Assembly: GCF_001577365.1 (NCBI RefSeq)
Contig: NZ_CP014513.1
Span: 1,240,001 to 1,304,000 of the forward strand
DNA: 64,000 nucleotides
Direction of reading: 5' to 3'
DNA from: Frondihabitans sp. PAMC 28766
GTDB taxonomy: Bacteria; Actinomycetota; Actinomycetes; Actinomycetales; Microbacteriaceae
In this document: positions 1 to 10,275 of the stretch, piece by piece
Position numbering within the stretch: position 1 is the first letter of the stretch
Layout: every line of letters starts with the position of its first letter
Notes under the pieces: model-generated
Database searches by the model: none
What the model was told of the DNA's origin: nothing
Seen by the model: only the letters and a program-made list of their open reading frames with translations
Program-made: the position numbers and the translations under genes

Positions 1-111
1 GCAGCCGCCAAGAAGTCGACCAAGAAGGCCGCTGCTCCCAAGGCAGAGGCTGACGAGGTTCCTGCCGCCGAGGCTGCGGACATCGCCGACACCGCCGAGG
101 AGACCAAGTAA
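1..111 (+). CDS. rpmC: 50S ribosomal protein L29, C-terminal end only (start lies before the window)
   Basis: Only the last 36 codons are visible. They read [18 protein letters not shown] and then an Asp/Glu/Ala-rich end, stopping at TAA whose last base is the A of the rpsQ ATG (TAATG, so translation is coupled). The conserved L29 fold is outside the window. The identity is inferred from the S10 operon order rplP-rpmC-rpsQ. The Lys/Ala tail would be an extension beyond the usual compact L29 body; similar low-complexity tails occur here on rplO, rpsE and rplQ. Confidence 0.65.
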   Translation, partial: AAAKKSTKKAAAPKAEADEVPAAEAADIADTAEETK

Positions 112-407
112 TGGCTACCGAGAAGACGACCGCGGCTGCCGAGACTCCTGTTCTCGTCCGCGGTTACCGCAAGACCCGTCGCGGCTACGTGACCAGCGAC
201 AAGATGGAGAAGACCATCGTCGTCGAGGTCGAGGACCGCGTGAAGCACCCCCTGTACGGCAAGGTCATCCGCCGCACCTCCAAGGTCAAGGTCCACGACG
301 AGGCCAACACGGCCGGTGTCGGGGACCTGGTCGTCATCAGCGAGACCCGTCCGCTCAGCGCCTCCAAGCGCTGGCGCCTGGTCGAGATCCTCGAGAAGGC
401 GAAGTAG
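111..407 (+). CDS. rpsQ: 30S ribosomal protein S17
   Basis: S17 is a primary 16S rRNA-binding protein of the small subunit. The 98-residue product carries the family core [19 protein letters not shown] at about residues 25-43 and the later [20 protein letters not shown] block, which form its OB fold. The first 20 residues (Thr/Ala/Glu-rich) are an extension compared with the roughly 85-residue bacterial form. The start overlaps the rpmC stop by one base, so it is translated by coupling inside the S10 operon. Confidence 0.97.
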   Translation: MATEKTTAAAETPVLVRGYRKTRRGYVTSDKMEKTIVVEVEDRVKHPLYGKVIRRTSKVKVHDEANTAGVGDLVVISETRPLSASKRWRLVEILEKAK

Positions 408-436
408 GCCTCGGCCTACTCCAGAAGGAGACAGAA

Positions 437-805
437 GTGATTCAGCAGGAATCCCGCCTCAAGGTCGCCGACAACACCGGTGCCAAAGAGATCCTCACCA
501 TCCGCGTTCTCGGTGGCTCCGGCCGTCGTTACGCGGGGCTCGGCGACGTCATCGTCGCCACGGTGAAGGACGCCATCCCCGGTGGCAACGTGAAGAAGGG
601 TGACGTCGTCAAGGCGGTCATCGTTCGCACCAAGAAGGAGGTCCGTCGTGGAGACGGCTCCTACATCAAGTTCGACGAGAACGCCGCAGTGATCCTGAAG
701 GCCGATGGAGACCCCCGCGGTACGCGCATCTTCGGGCCGGTCGGTCGCGAGCTTCGCGACAAGAAGTTCATGAAGATCATCTCGCTGGCGCCGGAGGTTA
801 TCTAA
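437..805 (+). CDS. rplN: 50S ribosomal protein L14
   Basis: L14 binds 23S rRNA at the subunit interface and is the first gene of the classical spc operon. The 122-residue product has the standard family length, beginning [20 protein letters not shown] and containing the [19 protein letters not shown] barrel segment. It starts with GTG six bases after a good AAGGAG ribosome-binding site. It is separated from rpsQ by 29 bases with no evident terminator, so the S10 and spc genes probably form one transcript here. Confidence 0.98.
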   Translation: MIQQESRLKVADNTGAKEILTIRVLGGSGRRYAGLGDVIVATVKDAIPGGNVKKGDVVKAVIVRTKKEVRRGDGSYIKFDENAAVILKADGDPRGTRIFGPVGRELRDKKFMKIISLAPEVI

Positions 806-808
806 GTT

Positions 809-1168
809 ATGGCAAACATCAAGAAGGGTGACCTCGTTCAGGTCATCTCCGGGCCCTCGCAGGCTCGCGGCGGAGACCGCGGCAAGCAGGGCAAGGTCAT
901 CGAGGTGCTCAGGGCCGAAGACCGCGTGGTCGTGGAGGGTGTCAACTTCGTCACCAAGCACGTCCGTGTCGGCCAGACGCAGCGTGGCACCAAGACCGGC
1001 GGCATCGAGACGCACGAGGCTCCCATCCACGTGTCGAACGTGCAGCTGATCGATCCCAAGTCCAAGAAGCCGACCCGCGTCGGATTCCGCGAAGAGCAGG
1101 TCACGAAGGACGGCGTCACCAAGACCGTCCGCGTGCGCTATGCCAAGAAGTCGGGGGAGGACCTCTGA
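809..1168 (+). CDS. rplX: 50S ribosomal protein L24
   Basis: L24 is an early 23S rRNA-binding assembly protein near the exit tunnel. The N-terminal KOW motif is clear ([11 protein letters not shown], then [10 protein letters not shown], residues about 5-32), followed by [12 protein letters not shown] typical of L24. At 119 residues it is slightly longer than the usual 105, because of a basic C-terminal end. It follows rplN after 3 bases, and its TGA overlaps the rplE ATG (TGATG), so the two are translationally coupled. Confidence 0.98.
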   Translation: MANIKKGDLVQVISGPSQARGGDRGKQGKVIEVLRAEDRVVVEGVNFVTKHVRVGQTQRGTKTGGIETHEAPIHVSNVQLIDPKSKKPTRVGFREEQVTKDGVTKTVRVRYAKKSGEDL

Positions 1169-1761
1169 TGAGCGACACCGCTACCCAGGCGCCCGAGGCT
1201 CGCGTTCAGCCGCGCCTCAAGGCCAAGTACCAGTCCGAGATCCAGTCGCAGCTCAAGAGCGACTTCGGCTTCACGAACGTGCACCAGGTGCCCGGTCTCG
1301 TGAAGATCGTCGTCAACACGGGCGTCGGCGAGGCAGCTCGCGACTCCAAGGTGATGGACGGCGCGGTCAAAGACCTCACCGCCATCACCGGCCAGAAGCC
1401 GCAGGTCACCAAGGCCCGCAAGTCCATCGCGCAGTTCAAGCTGCGCGAGGGTCAGCCCATCGGCGCTCACGTCACGCTCCGTGGCGACCGCGCCTGGGAG
1501 TTCCTGGACCGCCTGCTGTCGCTGGCTCTGCCCCGCATCCGCGACTTCCGCGGTCTGAGCGACCGCCAGTTCGACGGCAACGGCAACTACACCTTCGGTC
1601 TCAACGAGCAGAGCATGTTCCACGAGATCGATCAGGACCGCATCGACCGTGTTCGCGGCTTCGACATCACAGTCGTTACCACCGCGAAGAACGACGACGA
1701 GGGTCGGGCTCTGCTCAAGGCTCTCGGCTTCCCGTTCCGCACGGCCGAACAGGCCAACTAA
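1168..1761 (+). CDS. rplE: 50S ribosomal protein L5
   Basis: L5 binds 5S rRNA in the central protuberance and contacts S13 and the P-site tRNA. The family blocks are all visible: [16 protein letters not shown] near residue 47, the [20 protein letters not shown] segment, and the C-terminal [19 protein letters not shown] block. The 197-residue product has a short N-terminal extension over the usual 180. It is followed not by rpsN, as in the classical spc operon, but by 141 non-coding bases with two hairpins. Confidence 0.98.
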   Translation: MSDTATQAPEARVQPRLKAKYQSEIQSQLKSDFGFTNVHQVPGLVKIVVNTGVGEAARDSKVMDGAVKDLTAITGQKPQVTKARKSIAQFKLREGQPIGAHVTLRGDRAWEFLDRLLSLALPRIRDFRGLSDRQFDGNGNYTFGLNEQSMFHEIDQDRIDRVRGFDITVVTTAKNDDEGRALLKALGFPFRTAEQAN

Positions 1762-1768
1762 GATCGTC

Positions 1769-1831
1769 CGGTCGGGTACTCCGGTTTTCGGAGTGCCCGG
1801 CCGACACCCATGTTCGGAGGCACTCCTCCGA
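1769..1831 (+). promoter_or_regulatory. Two strong hairpins in the rplE-rpsH gap where rpsN is usually found
   Basis: The first hairpin pairs 1769-1783 with 1789-1803: 15 bp including G-U pairs, with a 5-base loop (GTTTT). The second pairs 1814-1820 with 1825-1831: 7 perfect bp with loop CACT. Neither is followed by a T-run, and the operon continues into rpsH. They could be an mRNA-processing site, a stability element or a ribosomal-protein binding site. The structure is seen in the sequence; any function is inference. Confidence 0.6.
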
Positions 1832-1902
1832 GCAACCCCGATCGGGTAGGTCGGCTCCCGGTGGACCGGAAGTCGAAACCGCACGAGAAAGAAGACAACC
1901 GC

Positions 1903-2301
1903 ATGACGATGACAGATCCGGTCGCAGACCTGCTGACCCGACTGCGCAACGCGAACTCGGCGTACCACGACACCGTGTCGCTGCCGAGCTCCAAGCTCAA
2001 GTCCCACATCGCAGACATCCTCAAAAAAGAGGGTTTCATCGACAGCTGGAAGGTCGAAGACGCTCGCGTCGGTCAGACCCTCACTATCGACCTCAAGTAC
2101 GGCCCCGCTCGTGAGCGCTCCATCGTGGGCATCAAGCGCGTGTCGAAGCCCGGTCTTCGCGTGTACGCGAAGTCCACCGAGATCCCTCAGGTGCTCGGCG
2201 GCCTCGGCGTGGCCATCCTTTCGACTTCCTCGGGTCTGTTGACCGACCGCGAGGCCGAGCAGAAGGGCGTGGGCGGAGAAGTTCTCGCCTACGTGTGGTA
2301 A
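1903..2301 (+). CDS. rpsH: 30S ribosomal protein S8
   Basis: S8 binds the central domain of 16S rRNA and, in Escherichia coli, represses the spc operon. The 132-residue product is the standard length, starting [18 protein letters not shown] and ending with the [20 protein letters not shown] signature and VLAYVW. The ATG chosen gives exactly this family start; the reading frame stays open for 31 more codons upstream, but those residues have no S8 character. The ribosome-binding site is weak (GAGAAAGAAG). rplF follows after 6 bases. Confidence 0.98.
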   Translation: MTMTDPVADLLTRLRNANSAYHDTVSLPSSKLKSHIADILKKEGFIDSWKVEDARVGQTLTIDLKYGPARERSIVGIKRVSKPGLRVYAKSTEIPQVLGGLGVAILSTSSGLLTDREAEQKGVGGEVLAYVW

Positions 2302-2307
2302 CCCGAC

Positions 2308-2844
2308 ATGTCACGAATCGGACGCCTCCCCATCTCGATCCCCACCGGGGTCGATGTGAAGATCGACGGCCAGGCCGTCACAGTCAAGGGCCCGAAGGGC
2401 GAGCTCTCGCTCGTCATCGCGAACCCCATCGAAGCCAAGGTCGAGGAGGGCACCGTGCTGGTGTCCCGTCCCGATGACGAGCGCTCGTCGCGCTCGCTCC
2501 ACGGCCTCACCCGCACCCTGATCGCGAACCAGATCATCGGCGTCACCGAGGGCTACTCCAAGGGCCTCGAGATCGTCGGCACCGGTTACCGCGTGCAGGC
2601 CAAGGGCCAGAACGTCGAGTTCGCCCTCGGCTACTCGCACCCGATCACCGTCGAGCCGCCCACGGGCATCAGCTTCACGGTCGAGGGCAACAACAAGCTC
2701 ACCGTCACCGGCATCGACAAGCAGGCCGTCGGCGAGGTCGCCGCGAACATTCGCAAGCTGCGGAAGCCCGAGCCCTACAAGGGCAAGGGTGTCCGCTACG
2801 CCGGCGAGATCGTCCGCCGCAAGGCCGGAAAGTCAGGTAAATGA
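2308..2844 (+). CDS. rplF: 50S ribosomal protein L6
   Basis: L6 sits at the base of the L7/L12 stalk near the sarcin-ricin loop. The 178-residue product has the family start [17 protein letters not shown] and the C-terminal signature [19 protein letters not shown], both at the expected positions, so it is full length. It follows rpsH within 6 bases, and its TGA lies against the rplR start region. Confidence 0.98.
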   Translation: MSRIGRLPISIPTGVDVKIDGQAVTVKGPKGELSLVIANPIEAKVEEGTVLVSRPDDERSSRSLHGLTRTLIANQIIGVTEGYSKGLEIVGTGYRVQAKGQNVEFALGYSHPITVEPPTGISFTVEGNNKLTVTGIDKQAVGEVAANIRKLRKPEPYKGKGVRYAGEIVRRKAGKSGK

Positions 2845-2846
2845 TC

Positions 2847-3218
2847 ATGGGTCTCGGAACCAGAGGTAAAAGCAAGTCGGCCGCTACGAGCCGCCGTCAC
2901 ACCCGCCTGCGCAAGAAGGTCGTGGGCACCGAACTCCGCCCGCGTCTCGTCGTCAACCGCTCGGCCCGTCACGTCTTCGTGCAGGTCGTCGACGACAGCA
3001 AGGGCCACACCGTCGCCAGCGCATCGACCCTCGAGGCCGACCTGCGCACGTTCGACGGTGACAAGACCGCCAAGGCCAAGAAGGTCGGCGAGCTCGTCGC
3101 CGAGCGTGCCAAGGCTGCCGGAATCGAAGCGGTCGTGTTCGACCGCGGTGGTAACAAGTACGCCGGACGCGTGGCGGCAATCGCCGAGGGCGCCCGGGAA
3201 GGTGGATTGAACCTGTGA
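2847..3218 (+). CDS. rplR: 50S ribosomal protein L18
   Basis: L18 binds 5S rRNA with L5 and L25. The 123-residue product shows [14 protein letters not shown] at the start, [21 protein letters not shown], and the C-terminal [21 protein letters not shown] signature. The ATG chosen gives [13 protein letters not shown], the common actinobacterial start; an ATG at 2841 overlapping the rplF stop would add two residues. The TGA is shared with the GTG of rpsE (GTGA overlap). Confidence 0.97.
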   Translation: MGLGTRGKSKSAATSRRHTRLRKKVVGTELRPRLVVNRSARHVFVQVVDDSKGHTVASASTLEADLRTFDGDKTAKAKKVGELVAERAKAAGIEAVVFDRGGNKYAGRVAAIAEGAREGGLNL

Positions 3219-3949
3219 GCGACGAAACGAACAAGACTCCGGCCACGCCGGAGACGCCGGTCGAGGCCGTCGTCGACCGCCCGGTCGAGACCGCTGCCGG
3301 CTCCGAGTCGAACAACCGCGAAGGTGCCAACGCCGGTCGTACCGACCGTCGTGGCGGCAACGGTCGCGGCGACCGCAACCAGGGCCGTGGCGGTCGTGAC
3401 GACCGCGACAAGAGCCAGTTCCTCGAGCGTGTCGTCACCATCAACCGCGTGTCGAAGGTCGTCAAGGGTGGTCGTCGCTTCAGCTTCACCGCTCTCGTCG
3501 TCGTCGGCGACGGCAACGGTCTCGTGGGCGTCGGCTACGGCAAGGCCCGCGAGGTGCCGACTGCGATCTCGAAGGGTGTCGAGGAGGCGAAGAAGAACTT
3601 CTTCCGCGTCCCCCGCATCGCGAACACGATCCCGCACCCCGTCCAGGGTGAGGCCGCTGCAGGCGTCGTCCTGCTGCGTCCGGCTGCTGCCGGTACCGGT
3701 GTCATCGCCGGTGGCCCCGTCCGCGCCGTGCTCGAGTGCGCCGGCATCCACGACGTCCTGAGCAAGTCGCTCGGCTCGTCGAACACCATCAACATCGTGC
3801 ACGCCACTGTCGCGGCGCTGCAGCAGCTGGAAGAGCCGCGCGCCGTCGCGGCTCGCCGTGGCCTGGACATCGACCACGTCGCCCCCGCTCGTCTGCTCCG
3901 CGACGAGGCTGCTGCGCGTGCCGCTGCTACCGAGAAGGCGGGTGCCTGA
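3215..3949 (+). CDS. rpsE: 30S ribosomal protein S5 with a basic Gly/Arg-rich N-terminal extension
   Basis: S5 shapes the mRNA entry channel and decoding fidelity. The core starts near residue 68 ([20 protein letters not shown]) and includes [20 protein letters not shown] and [20 protein letters not shown], all typical. At 244 residues it is much longer than the usual 165 or so. The first 67 residues are an acidic then Arg/Gly/Asp-rich low-complexity stretch, and there is a short Ala-rich tail. It starts with a GTG overlapping the rplR stop. Confidence 0.97.
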   Translation: MSDETNKTPATPETPVEAVVDRPVETAAGSESNNREGANAGRTDRRGGNGRGDRNQGRGGRDDRDKSQFLERVVTINRVSKVVKGGRRFSFTALVVVGDGNGLVGVGYGKAREVPTAISKGVEEAKKNFFRVPRIANTIPHPVQGEAAAGVVLLRPAAAGTGVIAGGPVRAVLECAGIHDVLSKSLGSSNTINIVHATVAALQQLEEPRAVAARRGLDIDHVAPARLLRDEAAARAAATEKAGA

Positions 3950-4131
3950 TGGCTCAACTCCGCGTGACGCAGATCAAGTCCAAAATCAGCGAGAAGCAGA
4001 ACCAGCGGGACACGCTGCGCAGCTTGGGTCTCAAGCGGATCGGCCAGACGGTCGTCCGCCCCGACGACAAGCAGAACCGCGGCTACGTCTCGACGGTTGC
4101 TCACCTCGTCAAAGTCGAGGAGATTGACTAA
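3949..4131 (+). CDS. rpmD: 50S ribosomal protein L30
   Basis: A 60-residue product, the normal size for bacterial L30. It reads [20 protein letters not shown], then [18 protein letters not shown], the family signature region. The ATG overlaps the last base of rpsE (TGATG) and the stop overlaps rplO (TAATG), so all three are translationally coupled. A longer open frame upstream lies inside rpsE and is not used. Confidence 0.98.
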   Translation: MAQLRVTQIKSKISEKQNQRDTLRSLGLKRIGQTVVRPDDKQNRGYVSTVAHLVKVEEID

Positions 4132-4760
4132 TGGCTGACGACGCCACCAACGAGGAGAAGGCTCCCAAGGCCGCTCCCAAGGCAGCATCATCTAAATCCA
4201 GCGCCGCCCCCAAGGCTGCAGCTGCAAAGAAGCCGGCGACCAGCAAGGCCGCCGCTTCGACCACCACCAGCACCAAGGCGGCCCCCGCGGCCAAGTCGGC
4301 CTCCGACGACGTCGCGCGCCCCCAGGTCCTCAAAGTCCACCACCTTCGTCCGGCTCCCGGTGCCAAGAAGGCTCGGACTCGCGTCGGTCGCGGTGAGGGC
4401 TCGAAGGGTAAGACCGCGGGTCGCGGTACCAAGGGAACCAAGGCCCGTTACTCGGTCAAGATCGGCTTCGAGGGTGGGCAGATGCCTCTGCACATGCGCA
4501 CCCCGAAGCTGCGGGGGTTCAAGAACCCGTTCCGCGTCGAGTACCAGGTCGTCAACCTCGACAAGCTGACCGACCTCTACCCCCAGGGCGGTGAGGTCAC
4601 CGTGAGCGACCTCGTGGCCAAGGGTGCCGTTCGCAAGAACGAGAAGGTCAAGGTTCTGGGTGGCGGCGACCTCGCCGTCAAGCTCAGCGTCGCGGTCGAC
4701 AAGGTCTCCTCTTCGGCCGAAGAGAAGATCGTCGCCGCCGGCGGGACCGTCACCAAGTAA
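4131..4760 (+). CDS. rplO: 50S ribosomal protein L15 with an Ala/Lys-rich N-terminal extension
   Basis: L15 is a late-assembly 23S rRNA-binding protein. The conserved part begins near residue 65 ([20 protein letters not shown]) and continues through [20 protein letters not shown] and [20 protein letters not shown], with a normal C-terminus. The 209-residue protein exceeds the usual 145-150 because its first 64 residues are almost only Ala, Lys, Ser, Thr and Pro. This extension is probably disordered and rRNA-facing (inference). It is the last ribosomal gene before secY, and a hairpin follows it. Confidence 0.97.
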   Translation: MADDATNEEKAPKAAPKAASSKSSAAPKAAAAKKPATSKAAASTTTSTKAAPAAKSASDDVARPQVLKVHHLRPAPGAKKARTRVGRGEGSKGKTAGRGTKGTKARYSVKIGFEGGQMPLHMRTPKLRGFKNPFRVEYQVVNLDKLTDLYPQGGEVTVSDLVAKGAVRKNEKVKVLGGGDLAVKLSVAVDKVSSSAEEKIVAAGGTVTK

Positions 4761-4765
4761 TACCT

Positions 4766-4795
4766 GTGGGGGTGGCTCGGAAGAGCCACCCCCAT
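4766..4795 (+). terminator. Terminator-like hairpin between rplO and secY
   Basis: A perfect stem pairs 4767-4778 with 4783-4794 (12 bp, GC-rich) around a GGAA loop, with one more G-T pair outside. No T-run follows. It may act as a partial terminator or mRNA-stability element that lowers secY expression relative to the ribosomal genes (inference). Confidence 0.6.
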
Positions 4796-4826
4796 CAGTC
4801 GTCTATCCTCATACCGGGAGGCCACC

Positions 4827-6145
<1,319 letters not shown>

Positions 6146-6149
<4 letters not shown>

Positions 6150-6760
6150 GCGCGGCCGCCGACCAGGGTGCTCGTCTGCTCATCGTCGGCCCTCCCGGGG
6201 CCGGCAAGGGCACGCAGGCCGTCAGGATCGCCGAGAGCTACGGCATCCCCGCGATCTCGACGGGCGACATCTTCCGTGCCAACGTCAAGAACGAGACACC
6301 CCTCGGCGTCAAGGTGAAGGCCATCCTCGATGCGGGAGACTACGTGCCCGACTCGCTGACCAACGAGCTGATCCAGGATCGTCTCGCGCAGCCCGACGCG
6401 GAGGGCGGCTTCCTCCTCGACGGCTACCCCCGCACGAACGACCAGGTCGCCTTCCTCGACGCGCTGCTCGAGTCGAAGGGCGAGCAGCTCACCGCCGTCG
6501 TGCAGCTCGTCGCCGACCAGGACGAGATCGTCGAGCGCCTGCGCAAGCGCGCCGTCGAGCAGGGTCGCAGCGACGACACCGAAGAGGCCATCCGGCACCG
6601 CCAGGAGGTCTACCTGCGCGAGACCGGCCCCCTGATCGACGCCTACGGTGAGCGCGAGCTGGTGCTCGAGGTCGACGGCCTCGGCAGTGTCGACGAGGTC
6701 GCCGGCCGCATCGACGATGCCCTGGCTTCGCGGGGCATCCGCCCCACGGCCGCCGCCTGA
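6146..6760 (+). CDS. adk: Adenylate kinase
   Basis: Converts ATP + AMP to 2 ADP. The 204-residue product has the P-loop [10 protein letters not shown] at residues 15-24, the AMP-binding [12 protein letters not shown], and [11 protein letters not shown]. Length and spacing indicate the short-lid form without the zinc-binding four-Cys LID insertion. It overlaps secY by 4 bases and is followed after 23 bases by map, the standard secY-adk-map arrangement. Confidence 0.98.
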
Positions 6761-6783
6761 GCCGCGGCAGCAGCGAGAGCGCG

Positions 6784-7617
6784 GTGGCCTTCCGACGATC
6801 GGGCATCTACAAGACGCCCGAAGAGATGCGACTCATGGTCGCGCCCGGTCTCCTGACCGCGGCGTCGCTCGACGTGGTGGCCGCGGCGATCCGCCCCGGC
6901 ATCACGACCGGTGAGCTCGATGCCCTCGCCGAGAAGGCGATCGTCGAGGGTGGCGGTGAGCCCAACTTCAAGCTCGTGCCCGGCTACTTCCACACCGTGT
7001 GCGCGTCGGTCAACAGCGACGTCGTGCACGGGATCCCCGGCGGCCGGGTGATCGAGGCCGGCGACATCGTCTCCATCGACTCGGGCGCCCAGTTCGAGGG
7101 CTGGAACGGCGACAGCGCCCGCACGTTCGTCGTGCCGGGTGGCGCGGATCCTGCCCTCGACGAGACACGCAGGCGTCTCAACGAGGTCACCGAGCAGTCG
7201 CTCTGGCACGGCATCGCCGCCCTCGCTTCAGCGCGCCACCTGAACCAGGTCGGCGCCGCCATCGAAGAGTTCATCGAGTCGCAGGGCGACTACGGAATCC
7301 TCGAAGACTACGTGGGCCACGGAATCGGGCGCGACATGCACGAAGACCCGCCCGTGTTCAATTACCGAGTGCGCGGCAACGGCCCGACGGTCAAGCCGGG
7401 CCTCGTCGTCGCCATCGAGCCGATGGTCACCGCCGGTGGTATCGACACGATCACGCAGGATGACGAGTGGACGGTCACGACGGCCGACGGCTCGGACGCC
7501 GCCCACTGGGAGCACTCCATCGCCGTCCACGAGGGTGGCATCTGGGTGCTGACCGCGGCCGACGGCGGCGCCTCCGGGCTCGCCGCCCTCGGCATCCGCC
7601 CCGTCCCGCTGCCCTGA
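6784..7617 (+). CDS. map: Type I methionine aminopeptidase
   Basis: Removes the initiator Met from nascent proteins using two metal ions. The 277-residue product shows the pita-bread fold blocks: VCASVNSDVVHGIPG, metal ligands in DIVSIDSGAQFEGWNGDSAR, GHGIGRDMHEDPPV, and the ligand Glu residues in VVAIEPMVTAG and HWEHSIAVHEGG. It starts with GTG (VAFRRSGIYKTPEEMR). It ends close to an inverted repeat that separates it from the convergent LCP gene. Confidence 0.97.
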   Translation: MAFRRSGIYKTPEEMRLMVAPGLLTAASLDVVAAAIRPGITTGELDALAEKAIVEGGGEPNFKLVPGYFHTVCASVNSDVVHGIPGGRVIEAGDIVSIDSGAQFEGWNGDSARTFVVPGGADPALDETRRRLNEVTEQSLWHGIAALASARHLNQVGAAIEEFIESQGDYGILEDYVGHGIGRDMHEDPPVFNYRVRGNGPTVKPGLVVAIEPMVTAGGIDTITQDDEWTVTTADGSDAAHWEHSIAVHEGGIWVLTAADGGASGLAALGIRPVPLP

Positions 7618-7621
7618 GTCT

Positions 7622-7686
7622 CCCCCTGACCTTCTCGGCTCGTCCGGCCTGTCACGACGGGCAGAGCGTGCCGAAGCGGTAGGGGC
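7622..7686. repeat. Intergenic inverted repeat, family B copy 1 (imperfect), between map and the LCP gene
   Basis: Imperfect arms CCCCTGACCTTCTCGGC (7623-7639) and GCCGAAGCGGTAGGGG (7670-7685) face each other across about 30 bases. They match, with changes, the better-preserved copy at 26393-26454 and a decayed one at 16193-16252. It lies between two convergent genes, so a bidirectional terminator role is plausible (inference). Confidence 0.5.
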
Positions 7687-7703
7687 GGCTGCGGGGAGGG
7701 CGG

Positions 7704-9008
7704 CTAGCCGTTGCCGGCCGAGCAGGTCTGCTCGGAGGCCGCCTGCCCGGTGATCGTCGAGGGCAGCGCTGTCGGCGTCGGGGTGGGCGTCGCCGCGCTG
7801 GTGCCCGACGTGCCCGTTGCAGGCGTCGTGGCCGGGGTCGTGGCCGTGCCGGTGCCCGTTGATCCGGTGCCCGTTGATCCTGTGCCCGTGGACCCGGTGC
7901 TCGTCGAGCCCTCCGTGGTCGACGCACGGCCGAGGCTGTCGGCGCCCAGCGTGAACTGCGTGTCCGACTTCAGATCGGCGTTCAGGATCGCCGCATCGGT
8001 CGTGTCGGGCACGACGCGTTCGACGTCCGTCGGGTCGGTCATCGACGGATACTGCACGAACAGGGCGTTGGAGAGACTGACGCTCTTCATGGCCAGCCCG
8101 AGCTCGATGAGTGTCGAGGTGTTGGCGAGGCTGGTCGAGAGTGTCATGTTCTTTACCGCCGCGGAGGCGAGGCCGTAGAGCTTCAGGGGGCTCGAGAGCG
8201 TGCCGGCCGAGACGATCTTGCGCATCATCGCCGCCAGGAAGACCTGCTGCGACGAGATGCGCGCGAGGTCGCTGCCGTCGCCGACGCCGTGGCGGGTGCG
8301 GAGGAACTCGAGGGCCTGGAGGCCGAGGAGCGTGTGGGTGCCCGCCGAGAGGTTCAGGCCGGTGTACGGGTCGTCGATGGGGGAGGCCACGCAGACGTTG
8401 ACACCGCCCAGGGCGTTCGACATCTCGATGACGCCGTCGAAGGTGATCTCGGCCGCGTAGGGGATGGTCAGGCCGGTCATCGACTCGACGGTCGCGACCG
8501 TGCAGCCGAGGCCTTCTCCCAATGTGGTGTTAAATTGCACATAAGTCTGTGCGGGGTATGTCGCGCCCCCGTTTCCGGTGCACGACGGGGTGTCGACCAT
8601 GAGGTCGCGAGGGAAGCTGACGGCGGTCATGTGTTTGTGATCGGCCGAGATGTGGATCAGGATCGTGACGTCGTTGCGGCTTCCGTCGGCCACCCCGGCC
8701 TGCACCTGCGTCTGGTCGACTCGGGTGTCGCTGCCCGCCAACAGGATGTTCGCCCCGCCCGCGATCGCGCCGATCGAGGTGTGCTCGGCGATCTTGTCGT
8801 CTTTGGCTCCGATCGAGACGCTCTTGATGTCGCTCTTGACGGTGCCGACGGCGATAGCCGCCACCGAACCGGCGCTGACGACGAGCACGGCCGCGGTGAC
8901 AGCGGCGAGGAGGCCTACGAAGCGGGCGGGTTTGTGGCGGCGCAATCGACCATGGCGGGCGAGCGAGTGGTGGTCGGCGCTCCTGAGGCGCGAGCGTTCT
9001 CCGGGCAC
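7704..9008 (-). CDS. LCP (LytR-CpsA-Psr) family membrane glycopolymer ligase
   Basis: LCP enzymes transfer lipid-linked glycopolymers, such as teichoic acids or arabinogalactan, to peptidoglycan outside the membrane. The 434-residue product has a short basic cytoplasmic head, one membrane segment ([20 protein letters not shown]) and then the LCP domain: [30 protein letters not shown] and [20 protein letters not shown], whose Arg and Asp residues bind the lipid pyrophosphate. The last 70 residues are a Ser/Thr/Gly and Thr/Pro tail with tandem GSTGT units, probably wall-spanning. GTG was chosen because AAAGGGAG lies just upstream and the next residues lead into the membrane segment; the frame is open for 226 more codons with no LCP character. 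Confidence 0.9.
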   Translation of the reverse strand: MPGERSRLRSADHHSLARHGRLRRHKPARFVGLLAAVTAAVLVVSAGSVAAIAVGTVKSDIKSVSIGAKDDKIAEHTSIGAIAGGANILLAGSDTRVDQTQVQAGVADGSRNDVTILIHISADHKHMTAVSFPRDLMVDTPSCTGNGGATYPAQTYVQFNTTLGEGLGCTVATVESMTGLTIPYAAEITFDGVIEMSNALGGVNVCVASPIDDPYTGLNLSAGTHTLLGLQALEFLRTRHGVGDGSDLARISSQQVFLAAMMRKIVSAGTLSSPLKLYGLASAAVKNMTLSTSLANTSTLIELGLAMKSVSLSNALFVQYPSMTDPTDVERVVPDTTDAAILNADLKSDTQFTLGADSLGRASTTEGSTSTGSTGTGSTGTGSTGTGTATTPATTPATGTSGTSAATPTPTPTALPSTITGQAASEQTCSAGNG

Positions 9009-9085
9009 AGAGGCTCCCTTTCGTTCCGGCGGCGAGTCGACACGACTTGCAAGAGGACATCGGCGTGTCGAGTTGACCTGCCGGG

Positions 9086-9115
9086 TTGGCAAACCATAGC
9101 GCAATCGAATAAGAT
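9086..9115 (+). promoter_or_regulatory. Candidate promoter for the infA operon
   Basis: TTGGCA (9086-9091) and TAAGAT (9110-9115) are 18 bases apart, upstream of infA with a leader of roughly 105 bases. A second possible -35 (TTGACC, 9073-9078) overlaps. It lies in the divergent gap between the LCP gene and infA. Confidence 0.55.
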
Positions 9116-9227
9116 CGATCCTTGGTGTCCTGGGACGTCTCTGTGCGTTCCCCCAGTGGTCAAGCCCTTGGGCAGGACACCGATCCCCGCAAGACCAGCA
9201 CAACCAATTTTTAGCGACAGTGAGGCT

Positions 9228-9449
9228 ATGGCCAAAAAAGACGGTGTCATCGAAATCGAAGGCGCAGTGGTCGAAGCGCTGCCCAATGCGATGTTTCGCG
9301 TTGAGCTGAGCAACGGACACAAAGTTCTCGCCCACATCTCCGGAAAGATGCGTCAGCACTACATCCGCATCCTGCCCGAAGACCGTGTGATCGTCGAACT
9401 CAGCCCCTACGACCTGACCCGCGGCCGGATCGTCTACCGCTACAAGTAG
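9228..9449 (+). CDS. infA: Translation initiation factor IF-1
   Basis: IF-1 occupies the A site of the 30S subunit during initiation. The 73-residue product is canonical: [20 protein letters not shown], then [19 protein letters not shown] and GRIVYRYK, an S1-like OB fold. A longer open frame upstream is ignored because only this ATG gives the family start. It begins the infA-rpmJ-rpsM-rpsK-rpoA-rplQ cluster. Confidence 0.98.
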   Translation: MAKKDGVIEIEGAVVEALPNAMFRVELSNGHKVLAHISGKMRQHYIRILPEDRVIVELSPYDLTRGRIVYRYK

Positions 9450-9585
9450 GGCTTGCGCTCGGCAGCCCCGCCGCGAGGCAGGGCCGCCGGAAGGCAGGTT
9501 GTGTTGTCGAAAGACAACATGTGCTGGAAAGGAACGGCCCGACGCACCCGTCGGGCACGAGGCCAGCGAGTCAAAAGGAAGCAAC

Positions 9586-9702
9586 ATGAAGGTCAAGCCC
9601 AGCGTCAAGCGCATCTGCGAGCACTGCAAGGTGATTCGCCGCAACGGTCGCGTCATGGTGATCTGCAACAGCAACCCGCGCCACAAGCAGCGCCAGGGTT
9701 AG
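9586..9702 (+). CDS. rpmJ: 50S ribosomal protein L36, zinc-binding type
   Basis: A 38-residue product starting [20 protein letters not shown]. Cys11, Cys14, Cys27 and His33 are the four zinc ligands of the C+ form, so this is the zinc-dependent paralogue. A GGAAG ribosome-binding site precedes the ATG. It lies between infA and rpsM as in most bacteria. Confidence 0.97.
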   Translation: MKVKPSVKRICEHCKVIRRNGRVMVICNSNPRHKQRQG

Positions 9703-9820
9703 TCGGCCGGCCTTCGGGCCGCCGACCTCAGGTCACGAGCAACACCCCAAGCAGCACCAGATCCGCCCGTGCGAGAGCACGGGTGGGGACACCCAGGGCG
9801 GAGGCCCTGGCACCGGTGCT
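9703..9820 (+). promoter_or_regulatory. Structured region between rpmJ and rpsM with several hairpins
   Basis: Directly after the rpmJ stop, 9703-9712 pairs with 9717-9725 around a TTCG tetraloop (one bulge). Further on, 9766-9772 pairs with 9777-9783 around GAGA (7 perfect bp), and 9794-9799 pairs with 9804-9809 around GGAG. These three stable tetraloop hairpins lie in the 155-base leader before rpsM. They could be an attenuator or a ribosomal-protein binding site; this is not demonstrated. Confidence 0.5.
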
Positions 9821-9857
9821 GTGACACACCTCCACCATCTCTCAAGGAGAAGCCACA

Positions 9858-10232
9858 ATGGCACGTCTAGCAGGCGTTGACATCCCGCGCGACAAGCGCG
9901 TGGAAGTCGCACTGACCTACATCTACGGAGTCGGCCGCACGCGCGCGCTCAAGACTCTCGCCGATACCTCGATCGACGGCAACATCCGCGTCAAAGACCT
10001 GAGCGACGACCAGCTCGTCCTGCTCCGCGACTACATCGAAGGCAACTACAAGGTTGAGGGTGACCTCCGCCGCGAGGTCGCCGCCGACATCCGCCGCAAG
10101 GTCGAGATCGGCTCCTACGAGGGCATCCGCCACCGTCGTGGCCTGCCCGTCCGCGGCCAGCGCACCAAGACCAACGCTCGCACCCGCAAGGGCCCGAAGC
10201 GCACGGTCGCCGGCAAGAAGAAGGCTCGATAG
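9858..10232 (+). CDS. rpsM: 30S ribosomal protein S13
   Basis: S13 forms bridges with the 50S central protuberance and contacts P-site tRNA. The 124-residue product starts [20 protein letters not shown] and has [14 protein letters not shown] plus the C-terminal [20 protein letters not shown] signature and basic tail. An AAGGAGAAG ribosome-binding site precedes the ATG. rpsK follows after 43 bases; rpsD, which often follows rpsK, is absent from this cluster. Confidence 0.98.
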   Translation: MARLAGVDIPRDKRVEVALTYIYGVGRTRALKTLADTSIDGNIRVKDLSDDQLVLLRDYIEGNYKVEGDLRREVAADIRRKVEIGSYEGIRHRRGLPVRGQRTKTNARTRKGPKRTVAGKKKAR

Positions 10233-10275
10233 GCCCGGCTTCCGCCGTCGCCATCCAAGGTTGTAGGAGAAAAAA

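Noticed and set aside
4766..4795. Classical rho-independent terminator with T-run
   Set aside because: The stem is strong but no T-run follows here or at most other hairpins in the window, so they are called terminator-like only.
8289..9449. 386-codon plus-strand frame ending in infA
   Set aside because: Only the last 73 residues are IF-1; the upstream part is antisense to the LCP gene and crosses the promoter region.
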